Source: CAWABB01 sp963701735
GTDB lineage: Bacteria; Bacteroidota; Ignavibacteria; UBA10030; UBA6906
Assembly (NCBI GenBank): GCA_963701735.1
Contig: CAVPBI010000023.1
Location: 1 to 64,000 of the forward strand
DNA length: 64,000 nt
Direction of reading: 5' to 3'
Notes under the pieces: model-generated
Seen by the model: only the letters and a program-made list of their open reading frames with translations
Told to the model about the DNA's origin: nothing
Database searches by the model: none
Translations under genes and position numbers: made by a program
Shown: positions 1-9,968 of the stretch, one piece after another
How positions within the stretch are numbered: the stretch's first letter is position 1
Layout of the letters: each line of letters starts with the position of its first letter

Positions 1-1523
1 CGTAGCCCGTCGAGTCCCGGACAGGTCCGTAGCGTTCGCCGACCTCGAGGCGTGCGGCCAGCATCCCGACGGGTTGGCGATCGGTGATGGGGACGAACGG
101 TGTAACCCCGTTCGTCGTGCGAGCCTCCGGATCGGACGTCCATCGCTGCACCACTTCGTCGAAGGACATGCCCCGCTCGAGTGCGGTCAACGCTTCACTC
201 ATGGCATCGAGTGTCGCAGCGCGCAGCTCACGGATTCTGACGCGCGGCACCGGCGCCGTCGTATCCCTGCTGGCAATGTAGCGATAGACTTCCTCCTCGG
301 TGATGCCGGTTCCGGCTGCCGCCCGCGCCTTCATCATCGCCGCAAGATAATGTTCCCTCCAGGGGGCCAGGTCCCGTTGCACGTCGGGCGACGCGTCCAA
401 TCCCCTTCGCAAGGCCTCCTGCGCCAGCAGCTCCTGGGACGACCACTCCCCAGAAGACATCGTAGAGGCGGCGCGCGGCGCGCCGCTTCGCATCGCCGGC
501 CACGACAAATCCCTTCTGCACGAGAAGGTCCGTCACCTGGTTGACGCTCCACACCTTCGATCCGGCAACCAGGATGGTATCGGCAAGGATCCGTGAGCAG
601 CGCCGTCGAAGCTCCTCACCCATCTCGGGGGATTCGGCTTGCACACCCTGCAGATTCCTCCCCTTCTCCGCGAACACATCGCCCACCGCGCGAGCGAACG
701 TCCTGAACGTTGCGGGCAGCGGGAATGCCTTTCCCTCCTTCAGCGTGGTCCGGAGGTACTCGGCCGTGCGCGCCTGCTCTTTTCTCTTCCGCAAGACGGA
801 CATCACCTGCTCGCGCTGCCCCGCCGCGTCCAGCGATGCGAACCGCGGGTTCGGGCAGGCTTCTCGAGGGCCAGAATATAGTAGCCCTGTCCGGCGGTCA
901 CCGGTTTCGAGATCGCCCCCCTGGCGAGCGAGTATGCCGCGTCTTCGATTGTTGTGTCCGCTTCACCCAGAGCACGGTCGCCGTATCCCGGTAGGCGCTG
1001 AGCGTGGAGTGCAGATACAGCCTGTCGAAATCGGATGCGGACGCAATGCGGGATCTGACGAATCCGGCGTCCGTGGAATCCTCGAGGAAGAGGAACTTCA
1101 CGCGAAGCTCTCTCCGCGCCCGGCGCATGCCCTCCTGCAGTTCCGCTTCGCTGATGACGATCTTGTCGAAAACTTCGCGGCGATAGAGGGCGTCCCTGGC
1201 CAGAAGCTTGGTGACCTCCGACAGCGCGCGCTGATACAGCGAGTCCGCATCGAGACGGCGCGCGAGGCCCTCCTGCGCGAGCAGCTTCTCGGCGATCATC
1301 GAGTACCAGACTCTATTGCCTGCTTGTGGGCTTCAAGCCGGACACCCCTGTGCCGGTGGAGGCCCGGCGTGAGCTCGAATCGTTCCCGGAATTCGCGTTC
1401 GGTGATAGGCGCCTCGCCGGCGCGGCCGAGGAGGGGTTCCTCCTGATCGGCCGCCCTGGCGGAGACCGCGCACAGAGCGAGGGCGAAGAGCAGCGTATGA
1501 AATCTGCGAATGTTGGAGCGCAT
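1..1523 (-). CDS. Periplasmic peptidyl-prolyl isomerase / SurA-PrsA-type foldase (partial, frameshifted)
   Basis: The gene reads leftward from an ATG at 1521-1523 and runs off the window. Residues 1-24 form a signal peptide ending in SARA. The following segment contains EFRERFELTPG, a pattern seen at the start of parvulin-type foldases of Bacteroidota. The reading frame breaks near 1300, near 900-800 and near 430. Stitching the frames gives a helical chaperone-like region and then a PPIC-like stretch with EEVYRYIASRD, FDEVVQRWTSDPEA and VGERYGPVRDSTGY, which resembles rotamase domains. The expected role is folding of outer-membrane and secreted proteins in the periplasm. The breaks look like assembly indels because every fragment still reads as one family. 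The terminator of the upstream gene separates it from the T9SS gene. The C-terminus is outside the window. Confidence 0.6.
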
Positions 1524-1540
1524 GGGGAATGCGATGGGGG

Positions 1541-1576
1541 AAAAAGCACGGCGGTCCCGGCAAGACCGGGACCGCC
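1541..1576 (-). terminator. Intrinsic terminator of the T9SS/TonB block
   Basis: An 11-bp perfect stem (arms 1550-1560 and 1566-1576, GGCGGTCCCGG and its complement) encloses a 5-nt loop. On the minus strand the hairpin is followed, after GTGC, by a run of five T at 1541-1545. It lies 25 nt past the stop of the T9SS-sorted protein and just before the foldase start, so it should end the leftward transcript. Confidence 0.75.
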
Positions 1577-1601
1577 ATGAGTACCAGACGATGATGAAAC
1601 C

Positions 1602-4600
1602 TTACTTCAGAAGCAGCATCTTCTTGACGCTGGTGAAGTCGCCTGCCGTCAGCCGGTGGGTGCCACGCCGGTGGCAAGACTTGAGAGCGTCAAACCGCGC
1701 GCTGTGAACACCGGCGGGGAGCATCTCGTTCACCAGGGTTGCGACTTCCTGTCCGACGAGGTTGTAGACCTTCAGCTCAACCTGTGCCTGCGTCGGGATC
1801 GCGTACTCGATCTTGGTGGACGGGTTGAAGGGGTTCGGATAGTTCTGCTCCAGCCGAAGGTCAACGGCTGGTTCGGATCGATGACGCCGGTGGGAACCTG
1901 GGCCACTCGAGGTCATAATCCCACGCATCGAAAAATGCCGGATTGATGCTGCCGAACTGCGATGTCGATTCTGTAACGTGGTCGCGCATCCACGATGTTT
2001 TCGCTGTGGTTGTTGCCAAAACCACCACTACCGCCTTCATTGTCGCCACCGCAGATACCGAACTTGAAGATCTGGCCAACCCTGCCCTTGCTGCCGGCTG
2101 AGCGAAGCTGTCAGGCGAAGCGAGGATCTGACGCGTCCAGATAGAATCACCGGCGACGAGGTCGCCGTTGGTCCCGTCGTCATACAGCATCTTCGCCAGG
2201 TTCGCATGCAAGCGAAATGCCCCAGTCATCGCCGCCAGGATTGCCCCAGCCGCCGACCGCCGGACCGTTCATCCAGACGCCCCAACCAAGGATCGAATCC
2301 ATACCCGCCGGGGTGATGTTGAATGCACCCTGGATATCATTCAGGGTGTCGCCCGGCAGAACCTGGTAGATGGCCGGACGGAGGTCCACCGTCCACGTTA
2401 CGAGGACATCCTGCGCAAGAGTCCGCCCCGTTCGGGAACTGCGGCTGACGCCGATCCTGCGTGACGCTCGTGGCAGTGTCGATCACCGTGAAGGCAGTGC
2501 CGGTTCCGGGAACGAGCACCTGGCGCCGCTCCGCCTCGCTGGTGAACGGACCACTGTACGTGAAGTTGTAGTAATTTTCACGAAGGGCTTCCCCATCGCG
2601 ATACACATAGTACTGGTAGTCGAGCAGAGCGCCCTTGGAGGTCACAACGGTATCGGTAACCTGATAGATCGAGCCGATGACCTGTTGCATGACCTTCCGG
2701 CGTCCGATCTGGGCAGCTGTGCCAAACCATCCTGTCTGGACTTCGAGGGTGTCGACGCCGACCGTGAACCCGCCGGTTGAAGCCGCTTTCGCGAGGTTCG
2801 CACGGAAGGTGACGATCATGGTGTCGGCATTGACGCGGCCCGAAGGACGCTCGTTGTTGAAGTACGAGTATGCGAGTGTCGTGTCCTTAAAGCCGACCGG
2901 AACGGTGAACGACCGGTTGGGCTGGCCCTGGAGCTCGTCGCGACCCCAATCGTCGCCGATCAGGTACTTGTACGAGATCACCCTGGCCTTCAGTCACGCC
3001 GCTCTTCGGGATCCGGACACGGCCGGACCAGAATGTGTTGGCAGGAACCGTGTAACCGTCGCCGTTGGAAGCGTTAGTTTCGCGGGTCAGGAAGTAGGTC
3101 GGGGACCAGTTCAGGTCACCACCGGCCGGACCGCCGCCGCGCACACCGACCAGGTCAACATCCGGGTCGAAGCCGAACGTCCCAGAGACCATCGGGCCGG
3201 TCTTGTTGCTGACCGCGGGACCAGACGTCGTCGAGCTTGTAGTCCCCGTGCCATAGACCGCGACCAGGTTGCTCGTTGGTCGTTGGACCGTTGTTCCAGA
3301 ACTCGACATCGAGTGTCGTGTCCTTGTCCGCGACTATATAGACGCGGTCGCCACCGGTCACCGGACCAGCGGGAACAACACTCTGCTCCCAGCCGGTTCC
3401 GCTGGTGTATGTCACAACGTACTTGTATCGCAGCGTATCGCCAACCTGCAGGTTCATGCTCTTGGACCAGTAGTCGCCACCGACGCGGGTCAGGTTGTTC
3501 TGCGCATCATTCCCCCAGGTGATGGGGGAGATGCCACCGGCGTGGTTCACGCCGCCGCGCATCTGCATCGTCTGGCCCACCACCGGGAGGGTGTCGGGAA
3601 CAGTCGCGGTATTCACGGTAAACATCACCTTGCGGGTGGTTCCGGGTCGGGGTGAACCGGGCGAAATTCGGTCGTCCCGGCCTGCCCACACGGTGTTCGC
3701 ATCAACAAAGGCGCCGTTCAGGAAGTCCACGCTGGAAGCGGGGACGGGCGTGGGGCTGGCGCCGCGTCCGTGGACCACCAGTTTTTCGCCACGGCGGGCG
3801 CGATGGTGGAGAAGCCAAGGGCAAGCACAGTGTTCGTGCCGCGCAGCGGGAGGATGGTCGTCGGGCGCTGGGCGTTATGAGCCACGCCGGGCTCGAAGCT
3901 GACGGTGTCGCTCCAGGTCAAGCCGCCATCGGTCGTCTTGTGCATCCAGTTGTTAAAAAACCGCCGGAGGCACGATCGAGCCGCGTAACCGACGTTCTCG
4001 TCCACCATCTGCAGTGAGCGCAGATAGTTAGTTTGTGGAGGTGGTTCCGGTGAGCGTGGATTTCCCACGAGGTCCAGGTTGCGCCGGCGTCCGTGGTCTT
4101 CAGGATGCGGGGCCACGTTCCGGATCGCGCGTAGAGGCTGCACCAGAAAATGCCATTGTACACGTCCCCCGCGCTGTGATAAGTGGCATAGGAGAACCAC
4201 TTCTCGGGACTCGCCTCTTCGGCCGGGAGGTTCGTGAGGCGGACCCATGTCGCACCGCCGTCCGTGCTCTTCGCGACGCACAGGCCGTTCGCGTCGGCAT
4301 CGCCCAGCGCGATGACCGTGTTGCTGTCCAAGTACTTCACGAAGTCAAAGAAGCCGAGATCACCGTACGAGTACTCGAACGCGGTCGACCACGTGGTGCC
4401 GCCGTCGCTCGTGTAGTGGATCCGACCGGCAAAGTCCGCGGCGACCGCGATGTTGGCGTCGCGCGCGGCGAACACCGTGCCGTTCGGATCGACGGGATTA
4501 CTTTCTTCGTCCAGCTGGAGCCGTTGTTGAGCGACAGCCACACGACATCGTCATCATTGGCATTGTTGTAGCCGGTCATCCAGATGGCCCCGTCCGGCGT

Positions 4601-4813
4601 CACATGGACCGACTTGTACGTATGGGCCGCGTTTCAAGATCGAACGTCACCCAGCCCGCATTGGTCCCCTGAACCTTCGCAGGTGCGATCGTCTTTGCTG
4701 CGAGCCTTTCGGCTCTGATCTCTTCAGCGTTTCTCGCGACGAGTCTGTTCGTCCGCAAGAAGAGAAACGGAGAGAAGCAGCAAAGGAAGCACCAGCAGTA
4801 GGACTTTACGCAT
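1602..4813 (-). CDS. Secreted beta-propeller (BNR-repeat) protein with T9SS type A sorting domain (frameshifted)
   Basis: The start ATG at 4811-4813 has AAGGAG eight bases upstream and opens a hydrophobic signal peptide (MRKVLLLVLPLLLLSVSLLA). The N-terminal half holds sialidase/BNR-type repeats typical of beta-propellers: LNNGSSWTKK, TSDGGTTWS, STDGGATWV, TTDAGATWTS and TTDGGLTWSD. The middle has beta-sandwich stretches (KVMFTVNTA...GDTLRYKYVV and MIVTFRANLA) that resemble carbohydrate-binding modules, although I cannot name the family. The C-terminus has LEQNYPNPFNPSTKIEY followed by VKKMLLLK, the T9SS sorting domain, so the product is exported and attached to the cell surface. At least six frame changes interrupt it (near 4750, 4620, 4500, 4000, 3000-2400 and 1680). 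All pieces are collinear, so I treat it as one gene of about 1,070 codons. Confidence 0.7.
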
Positions 4814-5000
4814 AGCGCACTCCTTGGTTTGGTTGATGGGTTAATTGAAGAAACGACGAGTTGAGGAAATGTGAACCGAAGCGTTATAAGATACCGAAAA
4901 CCACCCTTGCTGTCAAGCCCCGGTAACCCGGGACTGGCGGCTCTGTCCTGGAAATGGCCCCGGAGTACAGATCCGTTGCGGAGTGTGTAGGTCTGCAGTC

Positions 5001-6074
5001 TCAATACCTCCCGGTTTGTGAGCCTTCCAGAGTCGGTATGTTAGAATCCGATGGAAAGGCGAAGGTATTCAGGCTTCCAAAGACCCCGAACTCAGTGAAC
5101 GCATAGTCCACCTGCAGGGTCGCGAAGCCTTCAACGTGGTACTTCAGCCCCGCTCCCAGGGAGAAAGTCTCTTCGGTCTCACCCCCGACGATCGACTTGT
5201 AGCCGCCGCGCAGGAAAAGAAGGTCGCTCCAGCCCACCTCGGCTCCTGCGTTGACGCCCGCCTCGTTGTCGTTCGGGAGGATGGCGTCCGCCGCGACCGT
5301 GACCCGGAACTGGTTGTCCTGATACGCGTCCATGGCGACGCCGACCCTGAACGTCAGGGGGAGCGGCCAGGCGTCGGTCTTCAGCGACCCCACGAGGGAT
5401 TTGTTCGACCCCGAGTTTGCCGGATCGATGTCGACCGGGGTCAGCAGGTCCCGTCCGTCCATCTTCAGATCGCCGCCAAAGTTCGTCATCGCCACGCCAA
5501 GGCGGAGGTCGTTGAAGTCCGTGATGAAGAGGAGGCCGAGATCGAACGCCACCGCGCTCGCGCTCTCATTATAGACACGCTGCTCGATCCACTTCAGCGT
5601 CCCGCCCATGGAGAAGCGGTCCGTCAGCCGCCTGCAATAGCTCAGGCCCACCGACAGATCCTGCGCCGACCACCGCTCACCCGTTCCGTTCGGATTCGTC
5701 ACGGTCGTGACCTCGTCCTCGCCGTAGTCGAGCTGGGTCAGGCTGAGCCCGATCGCGTTTTCCGCATCGAGCGCGTACTGGAATCCGGCCCACCGGAAAT
5801 CGGTGTCGACCAGCCAGCCCGTGGTGGAGAATACGAGCTGCGACTGCGCGTTTTTTTGAAACGCCCCGGGATTCCAGTAGAGCGACGTCGCATCGTCGTT
5901 GGAGGCGACATAGGCGCTCCCCATCGCGATGGCGCGCGGCCCGACCGAGATGCCGAGGAACTGACCTGCCGTGGTCGCCACTTTGGACTGGGCGGCCCCG
6001 ATTGCCGGCACAGCGAGAATCATCAGGACGCTCAAGAGCCGGCGGACAATGTTCACAGTGCTCAGTGTCTTCAT
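5001..6074 (-). CDS. PorV/PorQ-family outer-membrane protein
   Basis: This is an intact 357-codon frame with a signal peptide (about residues 1-28) followed by GISVGPRAIAMGSAYVA and DDATSLYWNPGA, hallmark motifs of the PorV/PorQ (UPF0164) beta-barrel family. Members act at the outer membrane, and PorV takes part in T9SS cargo release. The downstream frame fits less well at the end. A one-base shift near 5057 would give the usual short terminus LSIGF with a stop at 5041-5043, so the last residues may be artefactual. It lies 9 nt after the large secreted protein and before the T9SS-sorted propeller, which suggests co-transcription and a role in handling these exported proteins. It could be a general family member rather than PorV itself. 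Confidence 0.8.
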   Translation of the reverse strand: MKTLSTVNIVRRLLSVLMILAVPAIGAAQSKVATTAGQFLGISVGPRAIAMGSAYVASNDDATSLYWNPGAFQKNAQSQLVFSTTGWLVDTDFRWAGFQYALDAENAIGLSLTQLDYGEDEVTTVTNPNGTGERWSAQDLSVGLSYCRRLTDRFSMGGTLKWIEQRVYNESASAVAFDLGLLFITDFNDLRLGVAMTNFGGDLKMDGRDLLTPVDIDPANSGSNKSLVGSLKTDAWPLPLTFRVGVAMDAYQDNQFRVTVAADAILPNDNEAGVNAGAEVGWSDLLFLRGGYKSIVGGETEETFSLGAGLKYHVEGFATLQVDYAFTEFGVFGSLNTFAFPSDSNIPTLEGSQTGRY

Positions 6075-6083
6075 GGCTGGCTC

Positions 6084-9000
6084 CTACTTGATAATCGCTA
6101 GTTTGCCGGTCTTCGTTCCCGCCGGGGATTCGACGACGTAGAAGTAGACCCCGAACGCGATGTCCAGGTTTTCGGTTGTCCTGAGATTCCAGGAGACCGT
6201 CCCGTTCTCGATCCCGCCATCATGCCGGAGTGTGACGACATGGTCGCCGCGCGACGTGAACACCCTGATGGTCGAACCGGCCGGCACGTTGGTGAAGTCC
6301 ACCTTGCGCTCGCCCCTGCCGCTCGTGACGCCGGGCGGAAGCGGCTGCTCGAACGAGGCGGCGGTGACGTACGGGTTTGGAACAACGCGGATGTCGTTCA
6401 GGGACGTCTGTGCCACCGCTGCATCAGTGGTCGCAAGGGCGGTCGTGAGCCGCAGCGTATCTCCGACCGCCAAAGCCTTGGTGGTCTGACGGATGAAGAA
6501 GTCCCCGTCGCCCAGCGCATACAACGTATCCGCCGGCTCGCCCACCTTGTTGATGACATACAGCTGCCATGTCGGCGCCAGGACACCTCGGGGATCCTCT
6601 TCGAACAGAATGAGATTGTCCCCGGGAGAGAGCTTGCCGATCGTCGCGGGCGGATCGCTGAAGATGTTCTCGAAGAGGGCGAACTTGACATACCGCTGTT
6701 CGGTGTTGTTGAAGATGCGATAGTTCACGGGGACCGGGCCCGGGAAGTAGAACGGGTCGAGGCCCTCGGCAATCGACGTATCGACGATACCGTCGGCAAA
6801 CTGAATCTGATAGTCGGCCGGCCGGGTATATCCGACGAGCGGCGGCGCCACCAGCGTGAAATTCGCCGCTCCCCAGTTCATGACGTAGGCGTTTGGCCCG
6901 ACCCAGCCCGAGGGCCTCCCATCGGTGTACAGCGTGTCCTTCACATACCAGTAGTTCCGGAAGTTCACAGACACCCCGTCGAAGATGTCCGACTCGGTGT
7001 TCTCGACGAGGAACGGGGAACCCTGGACGTTGGGGCTCTGGTACACCGGATAATAGAGGTATGACAGGGTATAGGTACCCGCGGGAAGGCTCCCGGCGGA
7101 CGTCCCCTGAATCGTGCCCCTCTGCATAGTTGATGGCATACGACGTGGGAGGCACGACCGCGCCACTCGCATTCTTCACGACCTCGCTTCCCGGGACGAT
7201 GTTCTTCCGCTGGAGCGTAACAAGAGCCGTGTCCGCGCCGGTGAAATCCTCGCTCACCGGCGTTTCATCGAGGACCGAATACGCGGTCGTGAGGCGATTC
7301 CACTCCAGCGTGTCGGCGGCATCGGCACGCTCCGTTCCCGTTGTTGTCCTTCCCGTCGATCTGCGAATCCAGGAACGTCACCCTGTATGTGTGGCCCGTG
7401 AGACGCGTCTGATCGATAATGCTGTAGGTGGCATCGCCGGTGGCAGGCCCTGCCACGCGCGCGAGCGGCATCGCATCCTTCGGCGGCACGTAGCCTGCAA
7501 CGGGGGCGTTCGGCACAACGACCGCGACGTTGATGTCGGCCACCACCTCGCCCGTGGAGAGCACGCTCACCTGCTTCGTGTTCTCTCCGGGGAAGATCCC
7601 GGCGGCTTCGTCGCCGCGATCGTATGCGACGACTGCGTAGTAATACCGCCGGCCGTTGTCCACGTTGCTGTCCACGAACGTGTGCTGCAGACCCGTGTCA
7701 TCGCCGAGGAAGAACGAATACCCCTGCGCTGCCTCGAACAGCTCCTGCGACGGCCGGAAGTACCCGGTGATCTCGTCCTTGATGTCGTACTGACCAAGCG
7801 GACGGTATCCGCGAGGGTTCCCGGCTCCGTCCGTGATCGTGAAGATGTCGCTGAAGTCCGGGTCGGTGGACTTGTACAGCTTGTACCCTTCGAAGTCCTT
7901 CACGCGCAGCACCGGATCCACCGATTCTTCGGCGACGCGGTCCCAGTAGAGCGTCACCCGCCCGTCTCCCGGGACAGCCGTCAGGGTCGGCTTCTCCGGC
8001 GGCGTCGGGAACTGGTAGTTGGCGTCGTAGATCCGCTGCACCGTCTTCTTGTTCTTCAGGAGGTCGGCGATGTCTTCATCGACCGAGCCGCCCTTGCCGC
8101 CGCCGTAGACGAGCGCGAGCGAGAACCGCTCGATCGATTTCGCACGCAGCGGGAAATAGCCCGACCCGTAGATGAAGTCGCCGTCCTCCCCCGCAACGGG
8201 GCGGTTGTTGGAAATCGAGGTCGGCACGTCAAAGAAACCGGGCGCCAGGTTCTTCCAGAGCTCTTCGTCGTCGCCCAGGCGCACGACGTTCGCGGGCGTG
8301 AAGTAGTAGAAGCTGGAGAGGCCGATCTGGTCCGACTCGTTGACATCGGTCTTGTCGATGTTGGGTTCGCCGGGCAGGCCGGTGTCGTTCCCCAGGAGGT
8401 CATACCCGGACGTGGGGACTCCCGTCAGACTCGCCGAAATCCGGACCCGGGTAGTTCACCGCCGTGGGTCCGATGCCGTCGCGCCCGACGTCGTCGAACT
8501 CGAGGCTCCAGTCTCCGTCGTTATCCACGCCGTCGTCGCGGCGCTCGTCGATCATCGCCGCGGGGTTGATGCCGGGAGGAGGGAAGACCCGATCGATGTA
8601 CCGCACAGGCCGCAGGATGTCGATCAGCACCTGAAACGGCGGGTTCCTGTTCACCTTGTACTGTCGATAGTGGAGGAACTGGTTCTCGTCGATGAGCCCA
8701 TCGAAGTCGTTATCGTAGCCGTCATACGAGTTCCTGTTCACCACCTGGTTGCCGAGCTGATCCCGGACGACGTTCCCTTCGACAACCTTCGTGCGCCCCG
8801 GGTAGATCCAGATGGAGTCCTTCATCCCACGCGTGTAGATCTTCACCGAATCCTGTGAAGGCACCGTGTAGGATACCCGGGTGAAGTCGTTCTGGATGAG
8901 GACGATCCTCTGGCCGCGCGTGATCACTGTCGAGTCGAAGCTCGTCGCCGCGAACTGCGGGAAGGTTTGCCCCACGGAGGACGAATCGCCGTCTCGCATC

Positions 9001-9968
9001 GTTGTCGATGCCGTCGAACGGGTTGCCGGGGCTTTCGAGGAATGCATACCCCACCATGCCCACAGGGAAATCCTGGTTCCACCGGGGATTGCGGGCCGTG
9101 CTCTTTCCGTAGTCGCCGGTGTACGTAATGTTCTCGTACACGTCATAGAATGACCAGTCATCGTCATATTCCTGGGCGTCGTCCTGGCTGCCCGTGACGC
9201 CCACATAGGTTCCGACAAGCATGCCGAACACTGCGCGATCGTATGTCGTCGTGCCCGTATTCTCGATTTCATACAGCCAGAAGATGTTGTCCTGCGCGAG
9301 GAACTGCGCCCACTGCAGGCCGCGCACCCTGATGGTCAGCCCGAGTCCGTTGCGGGTCGGGTTCACGGAATCCGGATGAAACTCGATCCTGCGGGGATTG
9401 TTGTTCGCGGCGTTGAAACGCATGTCGTTGTTGTCGTCCATCACGAAGTATGTCTCGAGGTCGGCGCTGATCCTCTTGCCGAAGTAGCCGTTCCACGAGC
9501 CTCTCCACCCGGCATCGCTCGGATCCGACATCTTGTCGGGCCATTCGACGGGCCAGGTTGCCTTGTCGTTGCTGAGCGCGATGCTCTGATTGGGCGCAGG
9601 CCCGAAGTAGCCGTTCACAGGCTCCATGGTCCAGGGAACTCCCTCCGGACTTTCGTCCCTTTGTCCCGTGGGTCGGTCTGACAGGAGAAGTCACCACGGA
9701 CCTGAACGTCGTGTCGGCCCACCGCACTTCGGCGCCGACAAACGGGCTCACGTCCCCGAGGTAGCCGTTGTTGTCGTTCCGCCAGGCTCCGCGCGGGCGG
9801 GTGTCGGACGGCTGGCCAATGACGCCCCAGTTGCCGAACACGCGTTCTCACCTGATTGCCGTTCATGACCGCAGACCGGCGATACGCGCGTCCGCTCTGG
9901 CCGGCCGCGTCACCGACAGCAAGGACGGCGAGCAGAATGGCGAGGCTGAATATGCTGGTTGTTTTCAT
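6084..9968 (-). CDS. Very large secreted protein with C-terminal beta-sandwich (T9SS-type locus, frameshifted)
   Basis: The start ATG (9966-9968) overlaps the TAA stop of the TonB receptor as TAATG, indicating translational coupling. A signal peptide (MKTTSIFSLAILLAVLAVG) is followed by about 1,290 codons of mostly beta-rich sequence. It includes calcium-type Asp/Asn stretches (DGYDNDFDGLIDEN, DDGVDNDGDWSLEFDD) and a fibronectin-III-like segment (GDGRVTLYWDRVAEES...YYYAVVAYDRG). The end contains IRVVPNPYV, FTNVPAGSTIRVFTSRGD and VYFYVVESPAGTKTGKLAIIK, a short sorting/adhesion-like C-domain. Frames break near 9845, 9640, 8990, 8420, 7330 and 7140. Proteins of this kind sit beside TonB receptors and PorV in related genomes, but I do not know a biochemical function. 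Surface attachment or ligand capture for the receptor is an inference. Confidence 0.6.

Noticed and set aside
7130..8569. A 479-codon open frame opposite the large secreted protein
   Set aside because: The minus strand carries protein-like sequence with domain features; the plus frame does not.
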